Source: Caribbeanibacter sp964518305 (GTDB taxonomy: Bacteria > Gemmatimonadota > Gemmatimonadetes > Palauibacterales > Palauibacteraceae). Taken from it: 64,000 nucleotides of DNA. The notes under the pieces were generated by a model. The model did no database searches and was not told the origin of the DNA. It worked only from the letters and a program-made list of their open reading frames with translations. The stretch covers positions 1 to 64,000 of the forward strand of contig CAZFDK010000007.1 of assembly GCA_964518305.1 (NCBI GenBank), given 5' to 3'. The position numbers and the translations under genes were made by a program. Positions 32,583 through 41,578 of this stretch are shown piece after piece. How positions within the stretch are numbered: the stretch's first letter is position 1; every line of letters begins with the position of its first letter.

Positions 32583-34787
32583 ATGTACCGCGAGCTTCTG
32601 GTTCCCGTCGACAACTCGCAGCACTCCGACTGGGCCGTCGATCGGGCCATCGAGATCGCTGACCGCTTCGATGGCCATCTCACCGCCAGCCACGTTTACG
32701 CGGCCCGTCTCCACGACGTCCGTTTCCGCCAGCTCGAGGTCGGGCTCCCCGCCCGCTTCCAGGACCCCGAGGAGATCCGCCGCCAGCGGAAGGTCCACGA
32801 CAAGCTGATCGAGAAGGGCCTCCAGCTCATTTCCGACAGTTTCCTGAACGAGGTCGCGGAGCGGTGCAGGGAGCGGGACGTGCCCATGACCCGCCAGCTC
32901 CTCGAGGGGATCAACTACGAGGAGATCGTCAAGGAGACGAACCGGGGTGCCGGGCAGCTGCCCAGCCTCATCGGCTTCGACCGCAGCATCGCCGACAAGT
33001 ACGACGGCGGCGACGACGTCCGCGGCGACGTGGAGGTCGACGACGAGGGCAACATCGTCGCCGAGGAGGAAAATCAGGAGGAGAAGGTCGCCGGCAGCTC
33101 GGGCCGCGACTACGACCTGCTCGTCATCGGCGCCCACGGGATCGGCCGACAACCCCGCTCCCAGCTCGGGGGGGTTATCTCCCGGGTGGCCCGCGGCGTG
33201 AACAAAGACATGCTCATGGTCCGGGAGGACTCGTCGCTGGAGAACGGCGAGTGGATGGTCTGCGTCGACGGGTCCGCCTACAGCTACCGGGCCATGAAGA
33301 TGGCACTGGAGATGGCGGACGAGTTCGGCGCCAAGCTCTACGTCTGCAGCTCCTTCGACGTCCAGTACCACCACGCTGTCTTCAACAACATCAAGGACGT
33401 CCTGTCCGCCCAGGCGTCGAAGGTCTTCAAGTTCGAAGAGCAGGAGGAGCTGCATAACAACGTCATCGACAAGGGTCTGCTCCGGCTGTCCCAGGCCAAC
33501 ATCAAGCGCGCCAAGAAGATGGCCGAAGAGTACCCGGACGTCCCGCTCGAGACCCAGGTCCTCATCGGCAAGCCCTTCCAGTCGATCCTCCAGTGGGCGG
33601 ACGAGGTGGAGCCCTCCATGCTGTTCCTGGCCCGGCACGGCTCCCACCGCATCGATGGACCGGACCTCGGATCCAACGCCGACAACCTGCTCCGCATGGC
33701 CCCGTGCAACGTCATGCTCACCGGCACGGAGGGCGTGAACCCGGAGGACGTGCCCTGGATCGAGGAAGACGGAAAGAAGGGACTGGAGTGGGCGCCGGAC
33801 GCCGAGGTTCGCATCCAGCGGGTACCGCCCTTCGCCATCGGCATCGCCCGGGACGCCGTGGAGGAGTACGTCCTGGAGCACTACGGCCCCGGATCCGAGT
33901 TCGCCGCAGCCTTCGTGGACGACTGGAAGCCGGGCCAGAATGGCGGCAACGGCTCCGGGCCCCAGAAGGCGCCGGGCCCGGACGATGCGCCGGAGGCGGC
34001 CGGCAACGGCGACGGGCCGGCCGGGGGCGGGCAGATCACCCGCGAGGAGCTGCCGGTAGTCACCAACGAGCGCCTGGACGAGGCCATCGAGAAGCTGCTC
34101 CCCACCCACATGCAGATGGTCATGGGGATCGGCGACGCCGAGGAGATCGCCCGTGCCGAGGTGAAGGCGGAGGAGGCCATGGAGCGGACGGTGGTCCACG
34201 GGCACGAGTCCGAGGACGATGAGGATCCTGAGCCCCCGCCGGTCACCGAGGAGTGCCCCTACACCGGCCACGAGCAGGAGCGGGAGCGGACGGAGTCCGA
34301 CCCGGTGGTGTGGACGCACGAGGCCTTCGAGCGGCTCAAGCAGGTGCCGCTCATCCCCCGTCCGCTGGCTCGGAATACGGTGGAGAAGTTCGCCCGGGAG
34401 CGGGGCGACTGGCGGGTGACCACCGACCTCATGGACGAGAACAAGCAGGCCATGATCGACGCCGACACCTTCGACGTCGACACCATGCTCGTGATGTTCG
34501 AGAACATGAAGGCCAAGCAGGCGAAGGCAGAGGCCGCCGGCGCCGAGGGCCTGAGCCCGGAGATGGAGAAGTTCATCGAGGAGGCCAAGGAGAGCGGCGT
34601 CGAGAAGTGTCCGATCCGCGATGTGGCGGAGGAGGCGGAGGAGTCGGACGACTGCCCCGTGGACTACGACATGGCCACCCCCGACCAGGCGGAGGAGGCC
34701 ATCGAGGCCTACATGGAGGCGGAGTCGGAGGACGGCGGAGACGGAAGCGCGGGCGGCGACGGAGAGAGGGAAGGCGGGTCCGGGTGA
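32583..34787 (+). CDS. tandem universal stress protein with two PCP_red segments
   Basis: This 734-residue protein has USP domain 1 at residues 1-216 (LLVPVDNSQHSDWAVDRAIE; ATP loop GAHGIGRQPRSQLGG) with an acidic insertion at about 140-170. USP domain 2 is at 222-382 (VCVDGSAYSYRAMKMALEMA; RHGSHRIDGPDLGSNADNLL). PCP_red-like segments are at about 402-438 (WAPDAEVRIQRVPPFAIGIA, its second half perhaps at 484-505) and 576-625 (WTHEAFERLKQVPLIPRPLA, WRVTTDLMDENKQ). Cys-Pro dipeptides at 558, 676 and 691 resemble heme-regulatory motifs. The next gene overlaps by GTGA. It may sense nucleotides and heme or redox state for this operon. Confidence 0.8.
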   Translation: MYRELLVPVDNSQHSDWAVDRAIEIADRFDGHLTASHVYAARLHDVRFRQLEVGLPARFQDPEEIRRQRKVHDKLIEKGLQLISDSFLNEVAERCRERDVPMTRQLLEGINYEEIVKETNRGAGQLPSLIGFDRSIADKYDGGDDVRGDVEVDDEGNIVAEEENQEEKVAGSSGRDYDLLVIGAHGIGRQPRSQLGGVISRVARGVNKDMLMVREDSSLENGEWMVCVDGSAYSYRAMKMALEMADEFGAKLYVCSSFDVQYHHAVFNNIKDVLSAQASKVFKFEEQEELHNNVIDKGLLRLSQANIKRAKKMAEEYPDVPLETQVLIGKPFQSILQWADEVEPSMLFLARHGSHRIDGPDLGSNADNLLRMAPCNVMLTGTEGVNPEDVPWIEEDGKKGLEWAPDAEVRIQRVPPFAIGIARDAVEEYVLEHYGPGSEFAAAFVDDWKPGQNGGNGSGPQKAPGPDDAPEAAGNGDGPAGGGQITREELPVVTNERLDEAIEKLLPTHMQMVMGIGDAEEIARAEVKAEEAMERTVVHGHESEDDEDPEPPPVTEECPYTGHEQERERTESDPVVWTHEAFERLKQVPLIPRPLARNTVEKFARERGDWRVTTDLMDENKQAMIDADTFDVDTMLVMFENMKAKQAKAEAAGAEGLSPEMEKFIEEAKESGVEKCPIRDVAEEAEESDDCPVDYDMATPDQAEEAIEAYMEAESEDGGDGSAGGDGEREGGSG

Positions 34788-36238
34788 GCGAGACGGGGTC
34801 CAGCAGCGGGTCCGGAGTGGACTTCGGGGAGGGGGACGGCTTCCCATCCGCCTACCGGGAGGCGTGGGAGTCCGGCTCCGCGGGGGAGCGCCCGGCGGCT
34901 GCGGACGTGGACGCCGCGGAGCCCTCCGACGGCGATCTGCCGCACGTGGTGGCGTGGAACCTCACGGCCCGCTGCAACCTGGAGTGCCCCCACTGCTACA
35001 TCTCGGCCGGCTCGTGGCGCTCCGACGGTGACGACCTCTCCACGGAGGAGGTCCGCCGCATCACCGACCAGGTGCTGGCGGTGAACCCGTCGCCCATGTT
35101 CGTGCTGACCGGGGGCGAGCCCCTCGTTCGCGACGACCTGGAGGAGATCGCTCGCTACGCATCGGAGCGTGGCGCCACCGTCGTGGTCGGCACCAACGGC
35201 ACGCTCCTTACCCGGGACCGGATCGCCTCGCTGAAGGACGCCGGCGTCCGCGGGGTGGCGATCAGCGTCGACTCGCTGGACCCGGGGTACCACGACCGCT
35301 TCCGCCGGGGGAGCGGAGCGCTGGAGCAGACGCTCTCTGCCGTGGAGCGGCTCCGAGAGGGGCGCCTCGACTTCGTCGTCCAGACCACCCTCACCCGGGC
35401 GAACCGGGAGGAGATCCCGGCTCTGGCGGAGTGGGCGGCGGAGCAGGGGGCCGTGTGCTTCAACCTGTACTTCCTTGTGGGCACCGGCCGGGGCGAGGGC
35501 ATGACCGACGACGGTCGGCTCACCGGCCTCTCGCCGGAGGAGAACGAGGAGGTGCTGGCGGAGCTGGCCGAGCTCCAGCGGGAGTACAGGGGACGGCTCA
35601 TGATCCGCTCCAAGTGCCAGCCCCAGCTCATGCGCCACGTGCACCAGCGAGATCCGGACTCGCCACTCCTCAATTACCGTACTCGCTGTCCCTGCGGCGT
35701 CCAGTACTGCCGGATCACGCCGGAGGGGAAGGTCACCCCCTGTCCGTACATGCCGGAGGTGGCGGGCGATCTGCAGGAGGAGAGCTTCGCGGAAATATGG
35801 CGGGGGTCGGAGCTCTTCCGGCGGCTGCGGGAGGAGAGCCTCGGCGGGAAATGCGGGCGCTGCGCCTACCGGGAGCTCTGCGGCGGCTGCCGCGCCCGGG
35901 CCCACGCCGAAACCGGCGACCCGCTGGGACCCGACCGATCGTGCGCCTACGAGCCGGAGGGCGAGGAGGAGGCGATCCAGCCTCCGCGGGAGGTGACCTA
36001 CGGCGAATCCGCGGACCGGGAGCTGCCGTGGACGGAGGACGCCGAGCAGCGGCTCCAGCGGGTGCCCTCCTTCGTGCGTGGCGTGGTGGCGAATCGCCTC
36101 GAGGACTACGCGCGTCGGAAGGGGGAGCGCCGGGTCACCGCCGATCTCATGACCCGGGTTCGGAAGGAGATGCCCATCGACTTTTCCGAGCGCATGCCCT
36201 TCTTCGCTCGCGACGGCGAGGGGGACGGCGGTGATTGA
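34784..36238 (+). CDS. radical SAM/SPASM protein with C-terminal PCP_red domain (heme-biosynthesis-like)
   Basis: This 484-residue protein has the radical SAM [4Fe-4S] motif Cys64-x3-Cys68-x2-Cys71 (TARCNLECPHCYISAGSW) followed by MFVLTGGEPLVRDDLEEIAR. The SPASM-type auxiliary cluster region is Cys-rich (YRTRCPCGVQYCRITPEGKV, TPCPYM, KCGRCAYRELCGGCRARAH). A PCP_red domain occupies about 414-465 (WTEDAEQRLQRVPSFVRGVV). The architecture resembles NirJ/AhbD proteins that modify heme side chains, plus the added domain. The start GTG overlaps the USP stop, and the stop overlaps the next gene. Confidence 0.87.
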   Translation: MSETGSSSGSGVDFGEGDGFPSAYREAWESGSAGERPAAADVDAAEPSDGDLPHVVAWNLTARCNLECPHCYISAGSWRSDGDDLSTEEVRRITDQVLAVNPSPMFVLTGGEPLVRDDLEEIARYASERGATVVVGTNGTLLTRDRIASLKDAGVRGVAISVDSLDPGYHDRFRRGSGALEQTLSAVERLREGRLDFVVQTTLTRANREEIPALAEWAAEQGAVCFNLYFLVGTGRGEGMTDDGRLTGLSPEENEEVLAELAELQREYRGRLMIRSKCQPQLMRHVHQRDPDSPLLNYRTRCPCGVQYCRITPEGKVTPCPYMPEVAGDLQEESFAEIWRGSELFRRLREESLGGKCGRCAYRELCGGCRARAHAETGDPLGPDRSCAYEPEGEEEAIQPPREVTYGESADRELPWTEDAEQRLQRVPSFVRGVVANRLEDYARRKGERRVTADLMTRVRKEMPIDFSERMPFFARDGEGDGGD

Positions 36239-38099
36239 GCCGGGTGTCGGGGTCCGTCTCCCGCGAACCCGCCCCTCGCGCCGCGCCGGGGTCGTCGCGG
36301 CGGCGCTGCTGGCCCTGATCGTCTTCGCAGAGCCGGCCCTGGCCCAGCAGACGGAGCAGGTCTACGGCGACTTCCCGGTGGTGGGCCCGCGGGGAGCGGT
36401 CTGGATCGCCGCCCAGCTGCACCTGATGTTCGCCGCTTTCGTCCTGGGCGTCCCGATGTTCGCCGTGGTGGTGGAGGGCATCGGGATGTGGACGGGGGAG
36501 AAGCGCTACGACCGGCTCTCCAAGGAGTTCACCCGCCTCCTGCTGGTGGCCTACAGCGCCACCGCCATCTGGGGCGCGGTGCTGGTCTTCTTCCTCTCCA
36601 CGCTCTACCCCACCTTCTGGCGCCACCTGACCGAGGTGTTCGCCCCGACGATGTGGCTGTATNNNNNNNNNNACGCGGGGCTCTTCTTCTTCGAGTCCTT
36701 CACCCTCTACGTCTACTACTACGGGTGGGACCGGATGAAGGAGGGGGCGAAGAAGAAGCTCCACCTGGGGCTCGGCGTGCTGCTCAACGTATGGGGGACG
36801 CTGGTTCTCTTCATCGCCGACTCGTGGCTCAGCTACATGATGAGCCCGCCGTCGGAGATGACGGCACAGACCGCGCCCGCCAGCGTGGATCTGTGGAACG
36901 CAGTGATGAACATCACGTGGATGCCCATCAACATCCATCGGCTCATCGCCAACGTGGTCTTCGGTGGAGCCATCGTGGGCGCCTATGCCGCCTACCGCTT
37001 CCTGGCGGCCGACTCCGACGAGAAACGGGCCCATTACGACTGGATGGGCTACGTGGGGAACTTCATCGCCATCGCCGCCCTGCTGGTCCTCCCCTTCGCC
37101 GGCTACTGGCTGGGCCGGGAGATCTACGCCTACGACCAGGCGATGGGGATCACGATGATGGGCGGCTTCATGAGCTGGCTGTGGATCATCCAGGCCTTCC
37201 TCATCGGGGTCCTCTTCCTGGCGGGCAACTACTACCTGTGGACCGGCATGGGGCGGATCCCCGGCGCCGAGCGATTCCAGAAATACACGAAGTACCTCCT
37301 GGCGGTGCTGCTCATCGGCTTCGTCGTGTGGGCCACGCCGCACACGATGATCGCCAGCCGACAGGAGCTGGCGGCCATGGGCGGGAGCCACCATCCCTTC
37401 CTGAACGTCCTGGGGGTGATGAGCGCCAAGAACACGGCCGTGAACTTCATGATCCTGGCGACCTTCATCTCGTTCATGCTCTACCGGCGGGCCAACAAGG
37501 TCCCCACGGTGGACTGGGCGAAGGCCGGCACCTGGGTGCAGGGGGCGGCCGTGGCCGTGGCCGCTGCGGTGGTGCTCTTCTACGGCGTCTACGGCTACTT
37601 CGTCACCGCCGAGGTGCGCATCGGATTCAGCGTCTACCAGGTCCTCTCGGTCCTCGCCGCCATGATCTTCGTGGTGGGAGTCGACGTGGCCATGATGCGC
37701 GGGGCCGAGAGCCGTGGGAGCATCCGGTGGGGCGAGATGCCGGAGCGCTCCCAGTACGCCCTCTTCATCCTGGCGGTGACGTTCACCTGGCTCATGGGGC
37801 TCATGGGCTTCGCCCGAAGCGGCATCCGTCAGCACTGGCACGTCTACCAGACGGTGCGGGACACCAGCAGCCAGGCGGCCACCCCGGCCCTGGGACACGC
37901 CGCGATCATGATCAGCGTCTGCGTCCTGATCTTCCTGGGCCTTGTGGGCGTGATCTTCTGGCTCGGCACGCTGGCCGAGGAGCCCACCGGCGGCGGGAGC
38001 GCGAAGGCCGTCGAAGACGGAGGGGAGGGGGGCGGCCCGGACGAGGGCGCCGCCGAGTCGGGACCGCGGCTGGGATCGGCGGAGGAGCAGGTGGCCTGA
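36231..38099 (+). CDS. CydA-like cytochrome membrane protein (contains assembly gap)
   Basis: This is about 622 residues with a signal-like start ending ALAQ and about nine to ten membrane helices. The first part resembles cytochrome bd subunit I: WIAAQLHLMFAAFVLGVPMF (a His likely binding heme), FTRLLLVAYSATAIWGAVLV, then AGLFFFESFTLYVYYYGWDR. The GRQPW motif and a CydB partner are missing; instead three c-type cytochrome genes follow. Ten N at 36663-36672 interrupt helix 3 but keep the frame. It probably oxidises quinol and passes electrons to the cytochromes c; this is inference. Confidence 0.75.
   Translation: MIEPGVGVRLPRTRPSRRAGVVAAALLALIVFAEPALAQQTEQVYGDFPVVGPRGAVWIAAQLHLMFAAFVLGVPMFAVVVEGIGMWTGEKRYDRLSKEFTRLLLVAYSATAIWGAVLVFFLSTLYPTFWRHLTEVFAPTMWLYXXXXAGLFFFESFTLYVYYYGWDRMKEGAKKKLHLGLGVLLNVWGTLVLFIADSWLSYMMSPPSEMTAQTAPASVDLWNAVMNITWMPINIHRLIANVVFGGAIVGAYAAYRFLAADSDEKRAHYDWMGYVGNFIAIAALLVLPFAGYWLGREIYAYDQAMGITMMGGFMSWLWIIQAFLIGVLFLAGNYYLWTGMGRIPGAERFQKYTKYLLAVLLIGFVVWATPHTMIASRQELAAMGGSHHPFLNVLGVMSAKNTAVNFMILATFISFMLYRRANKVPTVDWAKAGTWVQGAAVAVAAAVVLFYGVYGYFVTAEVRIGFSVYQVLSVLAAMIFVVGVDVAMMRGAESRGSIRWGEMPERSQYALFILAVTFTWLMGLMGFARSGIRQHWHVYQTVRDTSSQAATPALGHAAIMISVCVLIFLGLVGVIFWLGTLAEEPTGGGSAKAVEDGGEGGGPDEGAAESGPRLGSAEEQVA
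36663..36672. other. assembly gap (10 N)
   Basis: Ten undetermined bases lie inside the CydA-like gene. The frame is continuous if exactly ten bases are missing, but the true gap length is unknown. Confidence 0.98.
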
Positions 38100-38100
38100 C

Positions 38101-38937
38101 ATGTGGAAGACGAACCTGAAGATCGTGGGCACCGTCCTGATCACGCTCGGCGTCTACACGGGGATCTCGAACGTCATCCCCCAGGTGGAGTCACAGGTGC
38201 CGGAGCGGGTCGAGGTCGGACCGAACACCTCGCCGCAGCAGCTGGTGAGCATGGGCGAGAATATCTACCGGGGCGCCGGCGGGTGTGAGGCGTGCCACGG
38301 CCTCGGAACGCGGGCCCCGACTCTGCTGGGCGAGATCGGAAACCGCTGCGGCGAGCGGCGGCCGGAGATGAGCTGCAAGGAGTACCTCCACGAGTCCCTG
38401 GTGGAGCCGCGAGCGTTCGTGGTGGAGGGCTTCCAGCCCATCATGCCCGCCATGGACGCCCAGCTCAGTCCGGGTCAGATCTGGGCTCTGGTGGCCTTCC
38501 TTCAGAGCCAGGGTGGAGAGGTGACGGTCACGTCCGACGACCTGGCCTCGGCCGGGAGCGGCACGGGCGGCCCGGCCTCAGGCGGCGAATCCGGTCCCTC
38601 CGCCGGCGGGAGCGGGCCCTCGGCCGACGCGGGCAGTGGCGGTGCCTCGGAGCCCCGCGCCCTGGCCCGGGAGTACGGGTGTCTGTCCTGCCATCAGCTC
38701 GACGGCAGCGGCGGTGTGACGGCACCGCCTTTCGAGGCCATCCGGGAGCAGGGGCACCCGGAAGAGTACATCCGCCGTTCGATCCTCCAGCCCGACGCCG
38801 ACACAGCCAGCGGTTACTCGAAAGACTACAGCCAGTTCGCCGGCACCATGCTCGGCAACTTCGACCAGCGACTCAGCGACGCCGAGCTCCGGACCTTCGT
38901 GGGCTGGCTCTCCGCGGGGGGGAGCGAGGGGTCGTGA
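38101..38937 (+). CDS. membrane-anchored diheme cytochrome c
   Basis: This 278-residue protein has an N-terminal anchor helix (about residues 7-25) and two heme c sites, Cys62-x2-Cys65-His66 (GGCEACHGLGTR) and Cys194-x2-Cys197-His198 (YGCLSCHQLDGSGG). Likely Met ligands are in PIMPAMD and GTMLGNF. The two domains are joined by a Gly/Ser/Pro-rich linker (about 140-180). The gene starts one base after the CydA-like stop. It would accept electrons from that protein on the periplasmic face. Confidence 0.85.
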   Translation: MWKTNLKIVGTVLITLGVYTGISNVIPQVESQVPERVEVGPNTSPQQLVSMGENIYRGAGGCEACHGLGTRAPTLLGEIGNRCGERRPEMSCKEYLHESLVEPRAFVVEGFQPIMPAMDAQLSPGQIWALVAFLQSQGGEVTVTSDDLASAGSGTGGPASGGESGPSAGGSGPSADAGSGGASEPRALAREYGCLSCHQLDGSGGVTAPPFEAIREQGHPEEYIRRSILQPDADTASGYSKDYSQFAGTMLGNFDQRLSDAELRTFVGWLSAGGSEGS

Positions 38938-38968
38938 GCGTTCGAAGCCGGAGGCAGGAGGTGAGCCG

Positions 38969-39814
38969 ATGAGCGGGCCGGAGAAGGTGCGGGAGTGGGT
39001 CGAACACCCCTTCTGGGCCACGGCGCTGGTCCTCGTCCTGGCCTACGCGCTGATCCGGTATGGCATCCCCCACGTCCCGCCGCTGTTCGGGGTGTCCAGC
39101 GCGCCGGTGCCGAACTCGGTGGTGCTCCAGTACATGGTTTCGGTCTTCCTGGCGCTGATGCTCTACGTGAGCGCCAACGAGGAGCGGTGGGAGCGGTTCA
39201 GGGAGCCGATCCACGTCCTCCTGGCGGATCCGGACCTGGGCTGGCTCAGGGTGGCAGTGCTGGTTACGGCGATGGCGCTGACGGGCTGGCTCACCTACGC
39301 CAACGTCCGCCCGAGCTACGGCGCGCCGGCGGCCCTCCGCTCCATCCATCCCGCGCCGCCGGATCAGATCCAGTTCGAGGGCGAGACGCTCCGGCTCTCG
39401 CAGCTCCAGAACCCGCTGCGGGAGGAGGGCAACCTGCAGGAGCACTACGAACGGGGCGCCGAGATCTACGCCGAGAACTGCGTTCCCTGCCACGGTGACC
39501 GCCTCGACGGCCAGGGCCATTTCGCCAACGCCTTCAACCCGGCGCCGCTGGATCTCACCTCGGGCGGAAATCTGCCGCAGCTCTCCGAGAGCTTCGTCTT
39601 CTGGCGTATCGCCAAGGGCGGCCCGGGACTACCGCCGGAGGGGACGCCGTGGAACTCGGCCATGCCGGCATGGGAGGGAGTGCTGAGCCAGCGGGAGATC
39701 TGGTCCGTGATCGTCTACCTGTACGAGCAGACGGGCTTCACCCCGCGATCCACGGGTGGGCACGGCGGCGGCGAGGCCGCGGGCCCGGAGTCCGCGGCAG
39801 AGGGGGCGTCGTGA
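38969..39814 (+). CDS. membrane-bound monoheme cytochrome c
   Basis: This 281-residue protein has three membrane helices (about residues 16-34, 50-67, 93-111) and then a periplasmic cytochrome c domain with Cys171-x2-Cys174-His175 (ENCVPCHGDRLDGQGHF); the Met ligand is probably in WNSAMPAWE. GGAGG precedes ATG 38969. The integral part may be a subunit that docks the cytochrome to the CydA-like protein. The stop overlaps the next GTG. Confidence 0.85.
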   Translation: MSGPEKVREWVEHPFWATALVLVLAYALIRYGIPHVPPLFGVSSAPVPNSVVLQYMVSVFLALMLYVSANEERWERFREPIHVLLADPDLGWLRVAVLVTAMALTGWLTYANVRPSYGAPAALRSIHPAPPDQIQFEGETLRLSQLQNPLREEGNLQEHYERGAEIYAENCVPCHGDRLDGQGHFANAFNPAPLDLTSGGNLPQLSESFVFWRIAKGGPGLPPEGTPWNSAMPAWEGVLSQREIWSVIVYLYEQTGFTPRSTGGHGGGEAAGPESAAEGAS

Positions 39815-41475
39815 GGGGAACGCGTCGAGCACCGGGCACGTCGGGCGCACAGGTCTCGGGCGCGCCAGCGGGCGCCCCTCTCCTCTTCTCGTCCCTGTAC
39901 CTCCTGTATTTCGGGTCGCTCGTCGGAGTCCTGATCGGCGCTCTCGTGTCTCCCGCCGCGGCCCTCGCCCAGGACGCGGAAAACGGTCAGCGGCTGTACG
40001 AGCGGTGGTGCGCAGAGTGCCACGGGGCCGAGGGCGAGGGCGACGGCCCGGCGGCCTCGCGGATGCTGCCGCGCCCGCGGGACTTCACCGAGGCCCGCTA
40101 TCAGATCCGGACCACGGCCAGCGGCGACCTGCCGACCACCGGCGACATCATGGGTGCCATCGAGCACGGTCTCCCCGGCACGACCATGCCGGGGTGGCCG
40201 AACCTGAACCAGTCGCAGCGCCGGGACCTGACGGCCTATCTCAAGACCCTGTCGCCCTTCTTCGAGCGCCTGGGACCGCCGGATTCCCTCTCCTTCGAGA
40301 GCCCTCCCGGGGGCGGCGAGGAGGCGCTTGAGAGCGGACGCCAGGTCTACACGAAGCTCGAGTGCGACCGGTGCCACGGGAGTGCGGGGCGGGGCGACGG
40401 GCCGTCGGCGCCGACGCTCACCGACTGGCGCGACCAGCCCGTACGTGCCGCCGATCTGACACAGCCGTGGCTCTTCAACGGGGGGAGTTCCGCTGGGGAG
40501 ATCCACCGGCGCTTCCTCACGGGCCTGGACGGCACGCCGATGCCCACGCAGGCCGACGCCCTGAACGCCGGGGTCGTGGACTCCGCCCAGCTCTGGGATC
40601 TTGCCTATTACGTCCGGAGCCTCGCCCCGGAGCGGGTGCCGCCCCGGACCCGGGATGTGGTGCGGATCGAGCGGATCGGGGACGACGAGGAGCTGCCGGT
40701 GGGGCCCGAGGCCGATGCCTGGGACGACGTGGAGCGCTACTGGTTCCCCATGTCCGGACAGGTGATCGAGCAGCCCCGGCAGTTCGAGCCCATGGTGGAC
40801 GGAGTCTGGGTCGAGGGAGTCCACGACGGCAGCGAGATCGCCCTCCGGGTTTCCTGGAATGACCCGTCCCAGAGTCCCGACTCGGCCTGGATGCAGTGGC
40901 AGCGTCGGGTGGCCGATGCGCTCCCCGCCGATGGGACTCCCTGGCCCACCGACTCCCTTCCGGACCGGATGGCGGTGCAGTTCCCGACGCAGATCCCCCG
41001 GGGCCGGGAGCGGCCCTACTTCCTCATGGGGTCGGCCCAGAAGCCGGTCTACCTGTGGCGCTGGAACAGCAGCCAGGGGACACGGGAGTCCACAGCCACG
41101 GGCCTGGGCACCGCCGGTCCGCTGTCGGAGACCCGGCTGCAGGGCGAGGCCACGTGGTCGGAGGGGCGGTGGCGGGTCGTTTTCCGCCGCTCCCTGCAGG
41201 GAGAGGGAAAGAGGATCACCCTGGAGTCGGGCGCGGCCGTTCCCGTAGCGTTCTACGCCTGGGACGGCAACAACGCAGAGACGGGGAAACGTGCCGCGGT
41301 GAGCAGCTGGTATTTCATGGTGCTGGAGGTGCCCACCGGGAGCGAGGTCTACATGGCCCCGGCGGCGATGGTCCTCCTGGTGGCCGGCTTCGGCGTGTTC
41401 GTGGCTCGACGCGCGCGGGAGCCGGAATCGCGAGGGGCCGGGACCGAGCCCGCCGACCGCGGGGCCGGAGCGTGA
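39811..41475 (+). CDS. diheme cytochrome c fused to an ethylbenzene-dehydrogenase-like heme domain
   Basis: This 554-residue protein has a signal peptide (to about residue 54, AALAQ), cytochrome c domain 1 with Cys67-x2-Cys70-His71 (RWCAECHGAEGEGDG), domain 2 with Cys185-x2-Cys188-His189 (LECDRCHGSAGRGDG), then an EB_dh/DUF-type b-heme-binding beta sandwich at about 240-510 (VERYWFPMSG, GVWVEGVHDGSEIALRVSWN, WSEGRWRVVFRRSLQ) and a C-terminal membrane helix (about 515-535). It carries two c hemes and possibly one b heme. The start overlaps the previous stop. Confidence 0.85.
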   Translation: MRGTRRAPGTSGAQVSGAPAGAPLLFSSLYLLYFGSLVGVLIGALVSPAAALAQDAENGQRLYERWCAECHGAEGEGDGPAASRMLPRPRDFTEARYQIRTTASGDLPTTGDIMGAIEHGLPGTTMPGWPNLNQSQRRDLTAYLKTLSPFFERLGPPDSLSFESPPGGGEEALESGRQVYTKLECDRCHGSAGRGDGPSAPTLTDWRDQPVRAADLTQPWLFNGGSSAGEIHRRFLTGLDGTPMPTQADALNAGVVDSAQLWDLAYYVRSLAPERVPPRTRDVVRIERIGDDEELPVGPEADAWDDVERYWFPMSGQVIEQPRQFEPMVDGVWVEGVHDGSEIALRVSWNDPSQSPDSAWMQWQRRVADALPADGTPWPTDSLPDRMAVQFPTQIPRGRERPYFLMGSAQKPVYLWRWNSSQGTRESTATGLGTAGPLSETRLQGEATWSEGRWRVVFRRSLQGEGKRITLESGAAVPVAFYAWDGNNAETGKRAAVSSWYFMVLEVPTGSEVYMAPAAMVLLVAGFGVFVARRAREPESRGAGTEPADRGAGA

Positions 41476-41479
41476 GAGA

Positions 41480-41512
41480 TCGCGTCGAGACGGACGATGA
41501 TCGCCGACGCGA
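41480..41512 (+). other. inverted repeat in the cytochrome/cupredoxin gap
   Basis: TCGCGTCG (41480-41487) and CGACGCGA (41505-41512) form a perfect 8-bp stem with a 17-base loop in the 103-base space between two operon genes. There is no U tract. It could be an mRNA processing or stability hairpin that adjusts gene dosage. Confidence 0.4.
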
Positions 41513-41578
41513 GCGGGGACGCATCCGACGAGCAGAGAGACGGGCAGTCAGAAAGAGCACTCAACAGGGAGCAAACCG

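Noticed and set aside
32475..34847. A 790-codon minus-strand open frame opposite the universal stress protein
   Set aside because: It mirrors the plus-strand gene, with His/Leu/Val/Asp-rich composition and no family signal.
28807..36238. Reading the PCP_red locus as a chlorophyll or nitrogenase-like reductase operon
   Set aside because: No BchL/BchN/BchB or NifH/NifD-type catalytic subunits are present; the Mrp-type ATPase has the C-terminal CxxC of Mrp, not the BchL ligands.
36147..38144. A 665-codon minus-strand open frame opposite the CydA-like gene
   Set aside because: It is extremely His/Asp/Glu-rich, has no membrane helices or motifs, and crosses the assembly gap; it is a shadow.
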